Source: Sorghum bicolor (taxonomy: Eukaryota; Streptophyta; Magnoliopsida; Poales; Poaceae). From it: DNA of 64,000 nucleotides. The notes under the pieces were generated by a model, which saw only the letters and a list, made by a program, of their open reading frames with translations, did not search any database and was not told where the DNA came from. Positions 22,187 through 34,936 of this stretch are shown here, piece after piece; the first letter of the stretch is position 1; the number at the start of each line of letters is the position of its first letter. Position numbers and translations under genes: made by a program. The DNA lies in NCBI RefSeq assembly GCF_000003195.3, contig NC_012879.2, positions 40,350,020 to 40,414,019 on the forward strand, in the 5' to 3' direction.

Positions 22187-23071
22187 ATGGATGATCGTCA
22201 GTGGATGTACACAGGCCGTAGAAGTCAGACTGATTTCACCAATGAATGGTTCACGATGACTGAGGCTTTTTTGGAGAGTGCATTTGGACCGGCTATGAAA
22301 GGAAGCATTAGAGTGTTGTGTCCCTGCATGAAATGTGCAAATAGGAGATGGCAAGACAAGATAAGAATGGGTCAACACCTTCTAAAGAATGGATTTATGC
22401 CGAACTATACTCGGTGGGTCTACCATGGTGAAGCCCATCGGACAAGAGAGGAGGTCGTGAGACCATGCATCGAGCATGTTGATGATGATGCCGGGGTCGC
22501 AGACATGTTAGATGACTATCAGCAGGCACAGTTCTTTGATGGACGTGCAGATGAGGAGACCGAGGAATGTGCAAAGGCGTTCTACAACATGTTGTCTTCA
22601 GCACAGAAACCTCTTCACAGTCAAACTGACATTTGTCAGCTCGATGCCATCGGACGCTTGATGGCGTTTAAGTCTGATGCTAACATGAGTCGAGAATTCT
22701 TCAATGTAATGCTGACTGTGGTTGGTAGCCTGCTGCCAACTGACCACGTTCTGCCAAAGAACTGTACGAGTGCCAGAAACTCCTTGCTGGACTTAAGATG
22801 CCCTACGAGCAGATACATGTCTGTCCAAAAAACTGTGTTCTATTTAGGAAAGATTACAAGGATGCAAATTACTGTCCAAAGTGCAACTCCTCCAGATATC
22901 TAGAGGCTGACTCTAGGGATGGCCAGAAGAAACAACTTGCGATCCCTGTCAAAGTCCTACACCACCTCCCGTTCATTCCGAGGATCCAACGGCTATACAT
23001 GAGCGAGACATATGCGAAACAGATGACATGGCATAAAGAGGGCAAACGATACAATCCTGATAAGCTGGTGC
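22187..23071 (+). pseudogene. TNP2-type CACTA transposase, N-terminal part (frameshifted, interrupted)
   Basis: The start is the ATG at 22187 (MDDRQWMYTGRRSQTDFTNEW). A transposase-associated zinc-binding region follows (CPCMKCANRR, H..LLKNGFMPNYTRWVYHGE), then an acidic linker. Near 22758 one base is missing: the frame of LPKN continues as LYECQKLLAGL, followed by CPKNCVLFRKDYKDANYCPKC, a second cysteine cluster. At 23071, just after NPDKL, the gene is broken by the 4.9-kb LTR. It resumes at 28018 with HPADGEAW. Confidence 0.88.
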
Positions 23072-26000
23072 TGTAACACCCCATGTGTTTGTCACTTGCT
23101 AAGTACTAGGTTTGAGTTCAAATATGACAAGTTCAATGGTAATAAAGAGGTCAAAGTCAATCTATGAAAGTAAACCCCAACTTGGGCTTGGTGGATGCAA
23201 CCTTGCTTGCATATATTCCTTTTTAAAAGGTATACTTTGATGATGCTAATGGAACCTTTTTCATGTGTCCTATATCCATCCCAATCTATGTTGGTCTCTG
23301 GAAAGGTTTGGTTAAGTTTGGAATCAAGAAGTCACATGAAATGATAAGTTATATCATTGTTGGAATGGCTCTATTAAGAAAATAGAATCATGGGTCATGA
23401 ACCAACCATTGCAAACTTGCTCATATGACTCTTGATGAATTATACAACAAAAGTCATGAAGGGTTCATGTTGAGCTTATGTCAAGAAAATGCTTCAATTG
23501 GCCTAAAATCCTATTTGGAGCTTTATCGGGTTACTACTTTGACCAAAGTGAAAGATTGACTTCTGTTGCAGTTATGATGTTTAACCCTAAATGAAAGTTG
23601 TAGTTTTGCTTGTGTAGAAGAAACTTTATTCAAGGGTCAAGAACCAAATCAGCATGAAAATAGTTGAAACAGAGGCTCCAAGTTCGAATCAGCTGCTGCT
23701 TTTTAGCCCTGAGAAATAATTCTGTCTCGGAAAGTGACAGCAGCAAGATAGTTTCTTTGTGACATTTTAGCATCCAAATTCATATAGTAACTCAATTATA
23801 TTCCTTAATATGAATTGGAGTACTCTTCTTGATAAAACTAATGGATCAAGTGTTATCAAATTTGGAGTTCATTTGGATATCTAAAAGTAGCTCCCAAAAC
23901 AGCAAAAAAATATTTTATCGCTAAACGGAGATCGACCGGTTGGCATGCCGCGTTCTCGTGTTTTTGTTAAGCAACTAAAGTTGGTCCAAGAATAAAAGTT
24001 GTGGATAATTGTTTGGAGAAGACTATGCAAAAAGTTGCATCAAGTTTGACATGGTTTGGACAATCAATTCTTGGTTTTGCTAATCACCGTCAATACGTTG
24101 ACACTTGTGACTTGGTATCTAATTATCTCCTAATCTGTTGGCCTAATGACTGAGCACCCTTAATAAAAGTTGGAGAGCAGGCTGTGGTGAGGAAACTTCG
24201 TTTTTGGCCCATCTTCAAATTCGGCCCAGAAGAAGCCCAAAATCGCCTCCTACCTGAGCCACACCGTCGCGTGCCACGTGCTCGACGAATTGCCTACGCG
24301 GCGTCCATGCGCGAGAGCACTCCCACCATGGCTGACACGCGCTCCTGCTCGTCTAAAGTGGACAGCAAGCCACGCCAGACGCTCCTCACACACACCAGCA
24401 CGCTCTGCACTGCCCTCCCATCCTCCACTGGCCTTCTTCTCTCTCCAGCTCTCTCCCATCTGTCGCCGTCGCCGGTGCTGCTCCTCTGGTGCGCTGCTGC
24501 TGCCTCAGCCCGGCCAGGAGATTGGCGTGGCTATGGTTGGCCGTGGCAAGGAGCGGGCAGGCCTCCCACGACCGTAGCTGGTGACCATTCGGCCGTGAGC
24601 CTCGAGCTTGAACGTCCTGCCGGCTGCCGGCTTCTCTGTCCGTAAAGAAGAAGAGAAGGGACCTCGTGTTAGAATATAAAACAACTCAGGGTTCCAGATG
24701 CGAAGCCAGGACTCATATGAATAGTGTTACTGGGCTGTGGCGTGATTCTTGGAAAAACTTAGGGTTCCTGTTGCAAAGTCGTTTTCTTTTATCTTTTGTT
24801 TTTGCAGATTTCGTGTATCAACTTTGGAAATGCATAGTAAATTGTAGACAAATCGTAAAATAGCAAATATGGACTTTTTGGAATCTTTTTGAAATTCTCT
24901 ATGCAGTAGATCTATAATATGGTATGCTTTAGTTTGAAGTTTTAGTTGTAAAAATAGATTTATGCAGTTAGGTTTTAATTGCTTGTTATATTTGTATTTT
25001 TCATAACTGCTGTGTTATTGCCCAAATAAATGTGAAAATATTTTGAAATACTTTTCATATGAGAGTTGATGTCTGATAAAAGTTGCATGAATTTAGGAGT
25101 GATATATTAAGAGTTATAAAAATAACAAATGCCCTGTGTTGCTTTGCTCCTATTCTGAGTGGATCTGCATGTTTGTATTGTTTGGCTCAGTTAAGTTGTG
25201 AATCTTGCCAGGATGAAAATATATAAGTTTTATTACTTTTCATAATATTTCCAAAAATATAAATAGCACAATTTTTAGTTAAGCACATATTTAGTTATAG
25301 TGGTTTAAATTACTGTTCCAGTTTCTGTCTAAACTCAGACAGGATTGCATTGTTTGTAATGTAAGACCTTTTTAGTTTTAGATTTAGCTATAAATGTTTA
25401 TAATAAAGTTGTTCACAATTAATTAAGGTTTCTAGAAAGTATATAACCATAATTTATGGACATGTGAAACTCAAGTTATGGGTGTTTAATTTAGCATGAC
25501 AGATTCTGTCTGTGTTTTGGATAGAGATATCTTCATGGGATTAATTGACCTTGTTAACTGTAGATTCATATTTAGATGATAATAAGAAAGTTGTAGGTAA
25601 CTTTATAAGCTTTCCAAAAATATAAGAATTATGTTTGCTGGAGGTCTACAACTCTAGTTATGCTGCTTTGAATTGCCTATCAGTTTTCTGTGTAATTGTA
25701 CCCCTACTGTTTGGCAGCATGAGCAGTTTTATTTATGCAATTAATTCCATGATATAAATGATGTTTGCTGTGAAACATGTATATATAAAAGATGTAGATA
25801 ACTTATTAATATATCTTGTGGTAAAGTTTCATATCATTTGTCTAAGTGGTTTGTGAGTTACAGTAGTATGAATTTCATCCTATAAAATACTTGTTCTCTG
25901 GAAATTCCTGGACCAGATTCTATGGTTATGCATGTTTGACTTGGTTAACTTGTTAATCATACTGAGATGATTAAAGATGAATTGTAGATAATTTTATATT

Positions 26001-28017
26001 CTTTCCAGAATATCCTGGAGCTGTGTAGCTCTAGTTATGATTTATTTACTGAGTTGTTGCATGTATGTCCAGAATTGCTGAAAATGCATGAATGTTTGAT
26101 TGCTTTAATTGGTGTGTGCTAACTGTGATTCATGTCTTTAATGGTGATTAAGTAATACACTTGTAACCTTGTAAAACTTGTGTCATGATTGATATGTTTG
26201 CTCTATATAATTGGTTGTGTGATGTAAGCTAAATAACTTTAGATACCTATGTCTTGCATACTTTTATGTGATGCATGTTGTGTTATTATTCCGCATATTC
26301 ATGCACTTGCATCTTGCATCTCATCTAGGTGCGGTAGATGTATCACGTGAAGGACTTGGTGTGGGAACAAACCCGAAGATGGTGTTGGGTGGACCCATCC
26401 CGAAGGTGGAAGGACTAAGCAAGTGTTGCGACCTAAGATGCCATCAAGATGGAGCAACTAACTGAACTGACTCAGTGTTGATCCCAGGCAAGCCCCGGAG
26501 CATTATAAGTCTCCCACTACTTTTGAATGCAATTGAGAATATATGTTATATATGTATTGTTGCATTAAGTATAGGAGTTGGGTGAAACCCTTGCTGCATA
26601 TAACACTCCTTGTCCAGCAAATATACCTATAACCCTATGTAGATTCAGGATCGAATCTAAATGCTTAGTCATGCTTAGATCGGTAGAAGCCACGTGATGC
26701 CCTGTCACCTGAGCGAGATAGGTGGATACCTGAAAAGGTTGGCTATATATGCTATCATGGAAATAACCAAGTGATAAGGATGAATAATTGGAGACCGGGC
26801 GGGACGATGATAGAGAAGTAACAAGACATGGAGGTCTTGGGTGCCTACCTATCCCTGCCTGTGTCGATTAAGGACCGATCGTTGACGGCCCTCTTGTCAT
26901 GTTGAACGCATGCCCCACACTTATCTGGAAGGACAAGTCGTTCCGACCGCGAAGCCTGAACACTATCCAGGCCGGAACTCGAGCCGCCATGCGCTGTATT
27001 GGTGATGGTTGAGGAGAACGACGAGGGCGCGGCGCGCAACCTTGGTATACCTTGGATACCTCGGTCGCCGGAACGGTCCTCGGGTACTGGCGGTGCCTGC
27101 TGAACCCGCGAATTGGTCCTGGATAGTGCAATATGGTGACCTGTAGCTCACTTGATCAGTGAGTGTGGTTTGTGTGGGGAATAACTCGCCAGCTGGTCAG
27201 AAATCGATTCGAATCGCCATCGCTCCTGGATAGTGAGCACTTGACTTGAGCTTCGTCATCGTAGTAATGTTTATGGAACACTTGGATGGTTATGGTATGA
27301 TGATGATGTTGGAAATGCCACATCAAATATGGGTACTATGGTTGTATCTTAATCAAGTGATTGCTTTAGTACAGGTGCTAATCTAGATGACAGGTTAATG
27401 ATTATTAACTTGAGCTAAATACCTGAAAGGTTACTTAGTTGCAACTTAAGCTTTTTATGCAAAAAGTGTTGTCAAGCTAGCTCCACCAATAAAGCCTTGC
27501 ATACTCCTTGGTGTCATATTATTTCTAGTTTATGACGAGTAAGTCTAGCTGAGTACCTTCTCGTACTCAGGGTTTATTCCCACTTGTTGCAGGTTGTGAT
27601 GTATCATGGCTACTGCAAGAGTTGGATGACTCCTACCATATTAGAGGAGTAAGATCATGGGCATGATCCTTCTTAGTTACCTCATCTATGTTGCTTTTGT
27701 TGGAGTTGACCTGGATACTGGCATGTATTTGAAATAAGGGCAATATTAGTTTCAAATTACTTTGCTTCCGCTACTTTTCAACTCAAGTTGTAATAACTAT
27801 CTTGAACTCCGATGTATATCAAACTACTTGTGAAATGGATGTAACATGTGACTTGTTATGTTGAATCACTACGATCTTTGCTTGTATGATGGTTGGTTTG
27901 AAATCCCTCGTGATTTCACGGACTACCGGGTTTATGAGAGTTCGATTATGTTAAAGCAAGTGCTTTGGCGGGAGTTTTTCATAGTTGATCTCTTGTAAAT
28001 TGGGCGGTTTTGTTACA
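23072..28017 (+). repeat. Long noncoding LTR (4946 bp), TGTAACACC family, probably a solo Tekay-like LTR
   Basis: The ends are TGTAACA and TGTTACA. The host sequence CTGGTGCATCCG is split, with GTGC duplicated (23068-23071; 28018-28021). Bases from about 27500 to 28017 resemble, in reverse, the LTR end at 63676-64000, which belongs to a Gypsy element. A TATA-type AATATAAAAC lies near 24671-24680. No gag, pol, primer site or polypurine tract is seen inside. The visible short frames (for example 24184-24645) lie in GC-rich U3 and look non-coding. The insertion disrupts the transposase. Confidence 0.7.
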
Positions 28018-30665
28018 GTGCATCCGGCTGATGGTGAAGCATGGGTCCACTTTGATAAAATTCACCATGACAAAGCAGAAGAGGCTCGTAATGTGCGTGT
28101 TGCGCTGGCAACAGATGGGTTCAATCCCTATGGATTGATGGCTGCCCCATACTCATGTTGGCCTGTGTTCGTTATCCCACTCAATCTCCCCCCCGGTGTC
28201 GCCTTTGACTTGAGCACATATTCTTGTCGTTGATAATTCCTAGGCACCCAGGGAAACATATGGGTGTGTTCATGGAGCCTATGATTGATGAATTAATCAG
28301 TGCTTGGAATGAAGTGGTATGGACATATGATCGGGCTACACAGAAGCCCTTCAAAATGCATGTTTGGTACCAGTACTCCATACATGACTTACTAGCGTAC
28401 GGGATATTCTGTGGCTGGTGTGTTCACGGTAAATTCCCATGTCCATTATGCAAGGATCATGTGAAGTTCATCTGGCTCAAGAAGGGTGGCAAGTATTCGT
28501 CTTTTGACCAACACCGTCGATTCCTCCCTATTGACCATCCATTTCGGCATGACATTAAGAACTTTAGGAAAGGTGTCGTAGTGACAGATCCTCAACCGCA
28601 GATGTTCACTGGTGCTGAGGTTTATGATCAGATAGAGGCTCTCATGCCTGAGGAAGGAGTTGATTGTTTGGAAGGGTATAATGAGCATCATATGTGGACT
28701 CATAAGTCGGGCTTGACGAGGCTCCCCTATTATAAGGATCTTCTTATGCCACATTACATTGATGTAATGCACACAGAAAAGAATGTCGCCGAGGCACTGT
28801 GGGCAACCCTAATGGAAACTGAAAAGTCAAAGGACAACCCTAAGGCTAGAGTGGACCTGGCAACTTTATGCGATAGGCCAACTCAAGAGATGCGGCCTCC
28901 TGCAAACGGAAAGAATTGGAAACGACCGAAGGCTGATTATGTCTTGACCGCCAAACAAAGGAGGGAAGTCCTTCATTGGATTCAGACGCTAATGTTCCTT
29001 GATGGGTATGCAGCGAATGTGAGGAGGGGAGTGAACATAACTACTCTAAAAGTCAACGGAATGAAGAGTCATGACTTTCACGTATGGATTGAGCGGCTTC
29101 TTCCGACAGCTTCTTCTTCCGACAGCTTTGTGCCAAAGAAATATCTCGGGCCGTGATTAAAGACTTAGAAAAAGCGGCACCTGTCTTGCTTTGTAAGCTA
29201 GAGAAGATCTTTCCACCCAGCTTCTTCAATCCGATGCAACATTTGATATTGCACCTTACGTATGAGGCACGAATGGAGGGGGGCCTATGCAGGGCCATTG
29301 GTGCTATACAGTCGAGAGAACACTCAAGACTGTTCGCAAAAAATGCAGAAACTAAGGCAAAATTGAGGCTTCCATTGCAAGTGCATTCGTTTTGGAGGAG
29401 GTTTCAAACTTCACAATGTTGTACTATTCTGAGATTCTTCCAAGCGTGCATAATCCAACCCCTCGTTACAATGAAGACGGAAATGAATCGACCCTAAGCC
29501 TTTTTAGAGGGCAACTCGGAAGGGCAAGTGCACCAACCACAAAGAAATTGACGATGAAAGACTGGCGTTGTATCATGCTATATGTCTTGACCAACCTTGA
29601 CGAGGTGGACTCATACATTGGGTAAGTTCTTAATAGACTAGTTTCAATAATTCCTTAGTATTCTCCTTCTAACCTCGATTCTCGTTACAGGGAATTTCTT
29701 CATCATTACTGGCAACAAGCAAGGGACCCTACCCCGCAAGAATTAGATACCCTTCTCTCAAAGGGTGCGGGGCCAGGGAGCCCTGATTTCATTGGTTGGT
29801 TCAAAACCAAGGTACTGTTGAAAATACCACTTTTTATTCAGTACCTCGTATGTTCAACTAATAGAGCGATCTATCCTGCTTGAACTTGCAGTCCCGCACT
29901 GATGCGTGTATGAGTGATGAGCTCAGACAGGTTGCCGGCGGCCTAGCCTTTAAGGTTAAGTCATATACCAGTTATGATGTCGATGGGTATCGATTTCACA
30001 CATCAACATATGAGCGGAGTCGGCCCAATCGAAGAACCACAAATAGTGGAGTTTTGACGCCTAGCACTGATGGCCTAGACTATTATGGAAGAGTTGAAGA
30101 AATGTTTGAAATTTCATTCTATGGACGCACAAATCTTCGTGCTGTCATATTCAAATGCCATTGGTTTGATCCTACAATAACAAGAAAGACCCCTCATCTC
30201 GGCCTTGTCAAAATTCGACAGGATTCTACCTATCTAGGAGAAGATGTGTATATTGTGGCGTCACAGGCCACATAGGTTTATTATCTCTCCTATGCTTGCC
30301 AAACCAATGATGATATCAAGGGTTGGTACATTGTGCACAAGCTATCGCCACACGACCGACTACCTATACCAAACGATGAAGATTAAAACTTCAACCCAAA
30401 CACATATGAAGGAGAGTTCTTTCAAGAAGAGGAGCTAGAAGGGAGGTTGGTGATAGACTTAACTGAAGCGATAGGAATGGACGTGGTTGTGGTTGATGAT
30501 GATGATGCAGCTAATGAGGTGCGAAATGCAAAGGACTTACTAATGCTTGATCGATTACATGAAGGCAAGGACAACGACGACGACACTTCTACTTTGGATA
30601 ATGATGATTACTTCGATAATGTTGATAGTGATAATGAGAGTTATTATGGTACATGTACTTTCTAA
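28018..30665 (+). pseudogene. TNP2-type CACTA transposase, catalytic core and C-terminus (frameshifted)
   Basis: The core continues from HPADGEAW, through ATDGFNPYG and HPGKHMGVFMEPMIDEL, to GYNEHHMWTHKSGLTRLPYYKDLLMPHYIDVMH. It then gives the C-terminal region KIFPPSFFNPMQHLILHL. A frameshift lies near 28200, and further breaks near 29155 and 29330-29400. Two intron-like gaps with GTAAGT...CAG and GTACTG...GCAG borders are at about 29623-29690 and 29812-29891. The last exons encode a DUF4216-like region (MSDELRQVAGGLAFKVKSY, KCHWFD) and an acidic tail ending at 30665. A stop at 30273 interrupts this tail. The element cannot supply its own transposase. Confidence 0.88.
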
Positions 30666-30780
30666 TTTAGTTGTACATGCAAATACTTTATAATTTTGTA
30701 ATACATGTCATACTTTATTTATTATGAATGTATATCTAATTGCTTCTTTATTCCTTTGAACTGCAGGTCATTGAACAAAG

Positions 30781-32950
30781 ATGGTGGGCGGCCATCAGAG
30801 GAGCGTGGCGTCGCTCTTTCAAAGGACGCGTCCTGTAGTTGAAGAGGACGTTCTAGAGCCGTCTCAGAGGAGGCGTGGACGCAGGAGTCGCCAGGCGGTG
30901 TCGCCTCCTCTTGTGACGCCTCCTGTAGAGGAGGAGGAGGAGGACGAGGTGGAGGAGGAGGCAGGTGCTGAGAGGGTCCAGGAGGAGGAGGAGGAGGAGG
31001 AGGAGGCAGGGGCCAAGGGCAGGACTGGAGGTAGCACTTCCTCGACTACGTCATGTGTCTACTTGCGAGGACCTGCGTCCCTCCCTCAGCCACCACACCC
31101 AGCCCTACGCGCTGTGATTCATCTCGAGGGGACTAAGTAAGTTACTTCCATACTATTACTGCTTCCTATGGTATGTTGATCATGGAGATATAAACTTAAA
31201 TGTTTTCTTAATGACTTTTGCATGAACTGGACTATTGTGTCAGGGGCACGCGGTGGCACTCGCCATGTCAACAGCATCCTAGGTCTCTTGTGCAGGGAAC
31301 ACTTCCCTGGAATTGTCAAGTTTGCGGGGAAGGAGGAGCCGGCCTACACGTTTGCTCACTACGCGGCCGCCACCGACACGTAAGAAGGCAATGTGGCCAA
31401 TAGGGTTATCAAGGAGTTCTGGGTAAGTCTTCCTCGCACTACAAGTCACAATACACTGCATCTTTGGTCTATCATTGCAATAATGCCATGTCTATATGCA
31501 GCGCCACTTCAAACTCGAGGATGGAATTGACCAGGACTATGCCGACACCGTGGTTGCCGCGTCTGCAAGGACGCGCGTCAGTGAGATGCACTACGACGTG
31601 CGCGTCCAGACCGTCATCAACTACTATGCGACGAGGCTTGGACAGAGGAAGACCAAGGCGGAGGCAAGGGAAATAGATTTGACCCGTGAGCAGTACATGG
31701 ATGAAGAGGTAGATTCTCATATTGATTCCTTAGCCTGTTATCAGTGCATTGTTTCATATTCTTATATGTAACATACTTGATGTGAAGATGAGGGCCTGGT
31801 GGTGCGCTAACTGTCCTGACGCCTGGGAGGCGATGGTGGACAAGTGGCTGGCCCCCATGTTTCGTGAGGCGCACAGGGCGGCCCAGGAAAGGCGTCGACA
31901 GATGCCTGGTGTAGCACACCATCAGGGGAACCGCAGCCTCTCTGGATACGCACAAGCATGGGTACATGGTAATGTTTAAATTCATTCAATTATGCTTCAT
32001 TTGTAACCCTGTTGCTATCTTTCTCGCAGTCGGCGGCACACGGGAGACAGCCTTGCTCCTTATTTGCCGCATATGGCATGTCCCACAAGGGCCCGGCGTC
32101 GTCTAACGTCTCCTTCAGCGTGGACAACCTGCCCGAGACGTACACCAACACGGGCATCTATGACAAGGTCACCGCCTACGCGCAGGCGGCAAGGCAGGTC
32201 CATGGCCCGGACTACGATCCATCCACCGATGACATTGATGGAGACCTTGTCATGAGGATAGGAGGCGGCAAGAAGCATGGGCGCTACTAGATTGGCAACA
32301 GCGTCATCGACAGGTCAACTACTCCCACCCTCTCCCAGATCCGAGCATCGACCACGAGCATGAGCAACCGCCCGCCCATACGCCCACGGCCGGAGCCAGC
32401 ACAGCACCGGGTCGACGCACTCCAAGTTGTTCATCATTTTTTAATAGTTCTACTTTGCATTGCTTTTGTTACCTTTGCATTACTCTAACATTTGATTTCC
32501 TATGTTGTAGGCTGAGCTCATAGCATCAAGGGCCGAGCAGCAAAGGATGGCTGAGCGGTTCGAGGCTCAAGAGCGCCAGCGAGAGGCCGACCAGCTTGCC
32601 CATCAGCAACAGATGGCAGAAATGATAGCATTCCTACAGTCGATTCGGGCCCAAACGGGTGTAGCCCTGCCAGCTACGCTACTGGCTCCACGACAACCCT
32701 CTGATGTATTTACTACTCCTATTAATACTCTTGTGAGGAAACTCAATGACACAAGTAAGTCCTAAACTAGTTATTGTCGTCATCTTGTCTAATAAACTAT
32801 GTTCTCCTTTGTGCAGCCTCCATCAGCGGGTTCAAACGCGGCACCTGGCATTTCTCCAACACGTGGCATCTCGCCGACACCTCCAGATGATGGCTCTCCT
32901 GCGGTACGCAGCCAAGGTGTCCCTCGTATCAATTGGGGGCCTTCACAGTG
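30781..32950 (+). pseudogene. Second CACTA gene, TNPA-like or plant transposase 24-type (multi-exon)
   Basis: The ATG is at 30781. Exon 1 encodes a basic segment and long Glu runs. Intron-like gaps with canonical borders follow at about 31137-31241, 31422-31500, 31709-31787, 31968-32029, 32428-32510 and 32754-32816. Exons encode IVKFAGKEEPAYTFAHYAA, ARTRVSEMHYDVRVQTVINY, WLAPMFREAHRAAQERRRQM and a Gln/Glu-rich coiled coil (32511-32753), ending in NWGPSQ at 32950. Stops at 31381 and 32288 (TAG, expected W or Q) disable it. Its likely role is binding of the subterminal repeats, by analogy with En/Spm TNPA. Confidence 0.72.
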
Positions 32951-33341
32951 AGTCAGGTCGACCTAGCTTTTGATGCAGTTAGTTTGGAGTATGTGGACTA
33001 TGTGGTGATGGATTTATTTTGTTTAAACATGTGAACTTTGTGGAATGTGGTTATTGAACATGTTGGACTTAGTTTGGATGTATGTGAACTTAGTTTGGAG
33101 TATTTGAACTTGTTACGATGGACAAAGTGATGGAAATAATCATTTATGTGGATTATGTGGTATATATTGTCATCGATGTCGATTATGTGAGCTATAGGCT
33201 CTTGGATGTGAAATATGTGATTTTCTAGAAATATATGTGTCATATGATCATCTCAGTGGAAATTGGACAAAAAAAACAAAAAAAATATTTTGATCGATTT
33301 GCCGAGAGGGGCTCTCGACAAAGCTGAAAAATGGTTGATTT
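32951..33341 (+). other. CACTA 1 3' region up to the Copia insertion
   Basis: TGTGGA/TTTGGA-rich noncoding sequence is followed by the first right-side subterminal repeat (TTTGCCGAGAG, 33299-33321). It ends with the target pentamer GATTT (33337-33341). Confidence 0.7.
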
Positions 33342-34883
33342 TGAAAGAGCATCTAGGCCCCGAGTGATTTTGGTGATTAATGACAATGTTGATTACTATG
33401 ACTAACGTGTGTTTTGCAGAGGCAAAGTCATAGGTAAGGTCATGGTAATAGGTACTCGATGGACAGGGACGTACATGCCTACTTAATAGTGGAAATCGTT
33501 TTGGTTTTCAAAGGATGGATGGACTTCGTCAAGACTAGACTAGGTCTAAGTGCCATATGGTGAAGAAGGGCACTTAGAGTAGTTTAGGACTTTGTTTTCC
33601 TTTGACCGTACTATTAAGAGGGGCTTTGATCTAGTAGCTTGACTTAGGCAAGGCTTTAGGTTTAGGTGTGGTGCACACTTGGTAAACCTAGCACTAGGCA
33701 GCTCAGAGATAGTCCTTAGATCGAGAGGAACCAACTTCGTTTTGGAGTGATCGCGTTTCGACGAAGTTAGGGTGCCCAAGAGGGCACCGGACGCTGCACC
33801 AGACGCTCTGTGAGTGCGTCCAGTGAGGTCCTTAGCCGTTTGGAGTTCTCGGTGCTTAGGGTTAAGCACCGGACGCTGGCATCGGACTCACCGGACAGCG
33901 TCCGGTCCCATACCCAGGGAGGTTGTAAACCTGCCCCGAGGACCGGACGCTAGCACCGGACGCACCGGGTAGCGTCCGGTCCCATGCGCAGGGAGCATGT
34001 AAAGCTCCCCGGAGCACCAGACGGTGCACCGGACGCTGAGAGTTAGCGTCCGGTGACCTGTCAGACGCAAGTACAGTTAGCCGTTATGGAGCACCGGACG
34101 CTCGGTGTAGAGCGTCCGGTGCAACATAAAGAGCGTCCGGTTACCCCGTTTTCAGTGGAAAACGGTTGGCTGACCTTTGGACTTCGTGGGTAGTATTTAT
34201 ACTCCACCTCGTCCATGAGAGGTCTCTTGCCCATTTGAACATCTGAGAAACTTGTTGTGGAGCAAGAGAACAGTAAGAGCCTAGAGAGGATTGAGATTTG
34301 AGTGATTTCTTGAGAGAATCCTTCTTTAGTGAGTTCCAAGAGTCAAGTGTGCATCCGCCACTCTCTAGAGCCTTGTTTGGGTCAAGTGAGAGTTCTTTGC
34401 TTGTTACTCTTGGTGATCGCCATCACCTAGACGGTTCGGTGGTGATTGGAGGCACGAAGACCGCCCGGAGTTCTTGTGGGTGGCTCGTGTCAAGCTTGTG
34501 AGCGGTTTTGGGCGATTCAACACGACGGAGTGTCGAAGAATCAGCACGTAGAGAGCACTTGGTCCTTGCGCGGACCAAGGGGGAGCAAGGCCCTTGCGTG
34601 GGTGCTCCAACGAGGACTAGTGGAGAGTGGCGACTCTCCGATACCTCGGCAAAACATCGCCGAGCACTTTCTTGCACTCTCCTTTACATTCTAGCATTTA
34701 CTTTGTGTTTTTACATTCTTAGAATTGCCTTGCTAGAATAGGATTGCAACTAGGTTGCAAAACTTTTATCCGGTAGCTCTCTAGATCACACTAGGCACAA
34801 AGGGTTGAATTGGAGCTTATAGGTTGCTTAAATTTTTAGAGAAGCCCAATTCACCCCCCCTCTTGGGCATCTTGATCCTTTCA
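33342..34883 (+). repeat. 5' LTR of the SIRE-type element (1542 bp)
   Basis: It begins TGAAAGAGC and ends GATCCTTTCA. Bases 33785-34145 carry many copies of CACCGGACGCT and inverse AGCGTCCGGTG, able to fold into hairpins. A TATA-like GTAGTATTTATACTCC lies near 34190-34205. Confidence 0.93.
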
Positions 34884-34885
34884 AT

Positions 34886-34898
34886 TGGTATCGGAGCC
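34886..34898 (+). promoter_or_regulatory. Primer-binding site, initiator tRNA-Met
   Basis: TGGTATCGGAGCC lies two bases after the LTR. It matches the usual Copia primer site TGGTATCAGAGCC with one difference. Confidence 0.85.
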
Positions 34899-34936
34899 TA
34901 GTGCTCATTATTTAGGCTTCACCACCTAGAGAAAAG

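Noticed and set aside
24184..24645. Plus-strand ORF of 153 codons in the 4.9-kb LTR
   Set aside because: It lies in GC-rich U3 just upstream of the TATA-like box, and the alternative frames are equally open. No recognisable motif.
23072..28017. DNA transposon because of palindromic TGTAACA/TGTTACA ends and 4-base duplication
   Set aside because: Its end is homologous to the LTR at 63676-64000, which is followed by a primer-like site and gag. It also has an LTR-like TATA position. An LTR is the better explanation.
33546..33869. Minus-strand ORF in the SIRE LTR, repeated at 44565-44888
   Set aside because: The frame lies antisense in the U3 repeat array. The two copies are open because the LTRs are nearly identical, and there is no motif.
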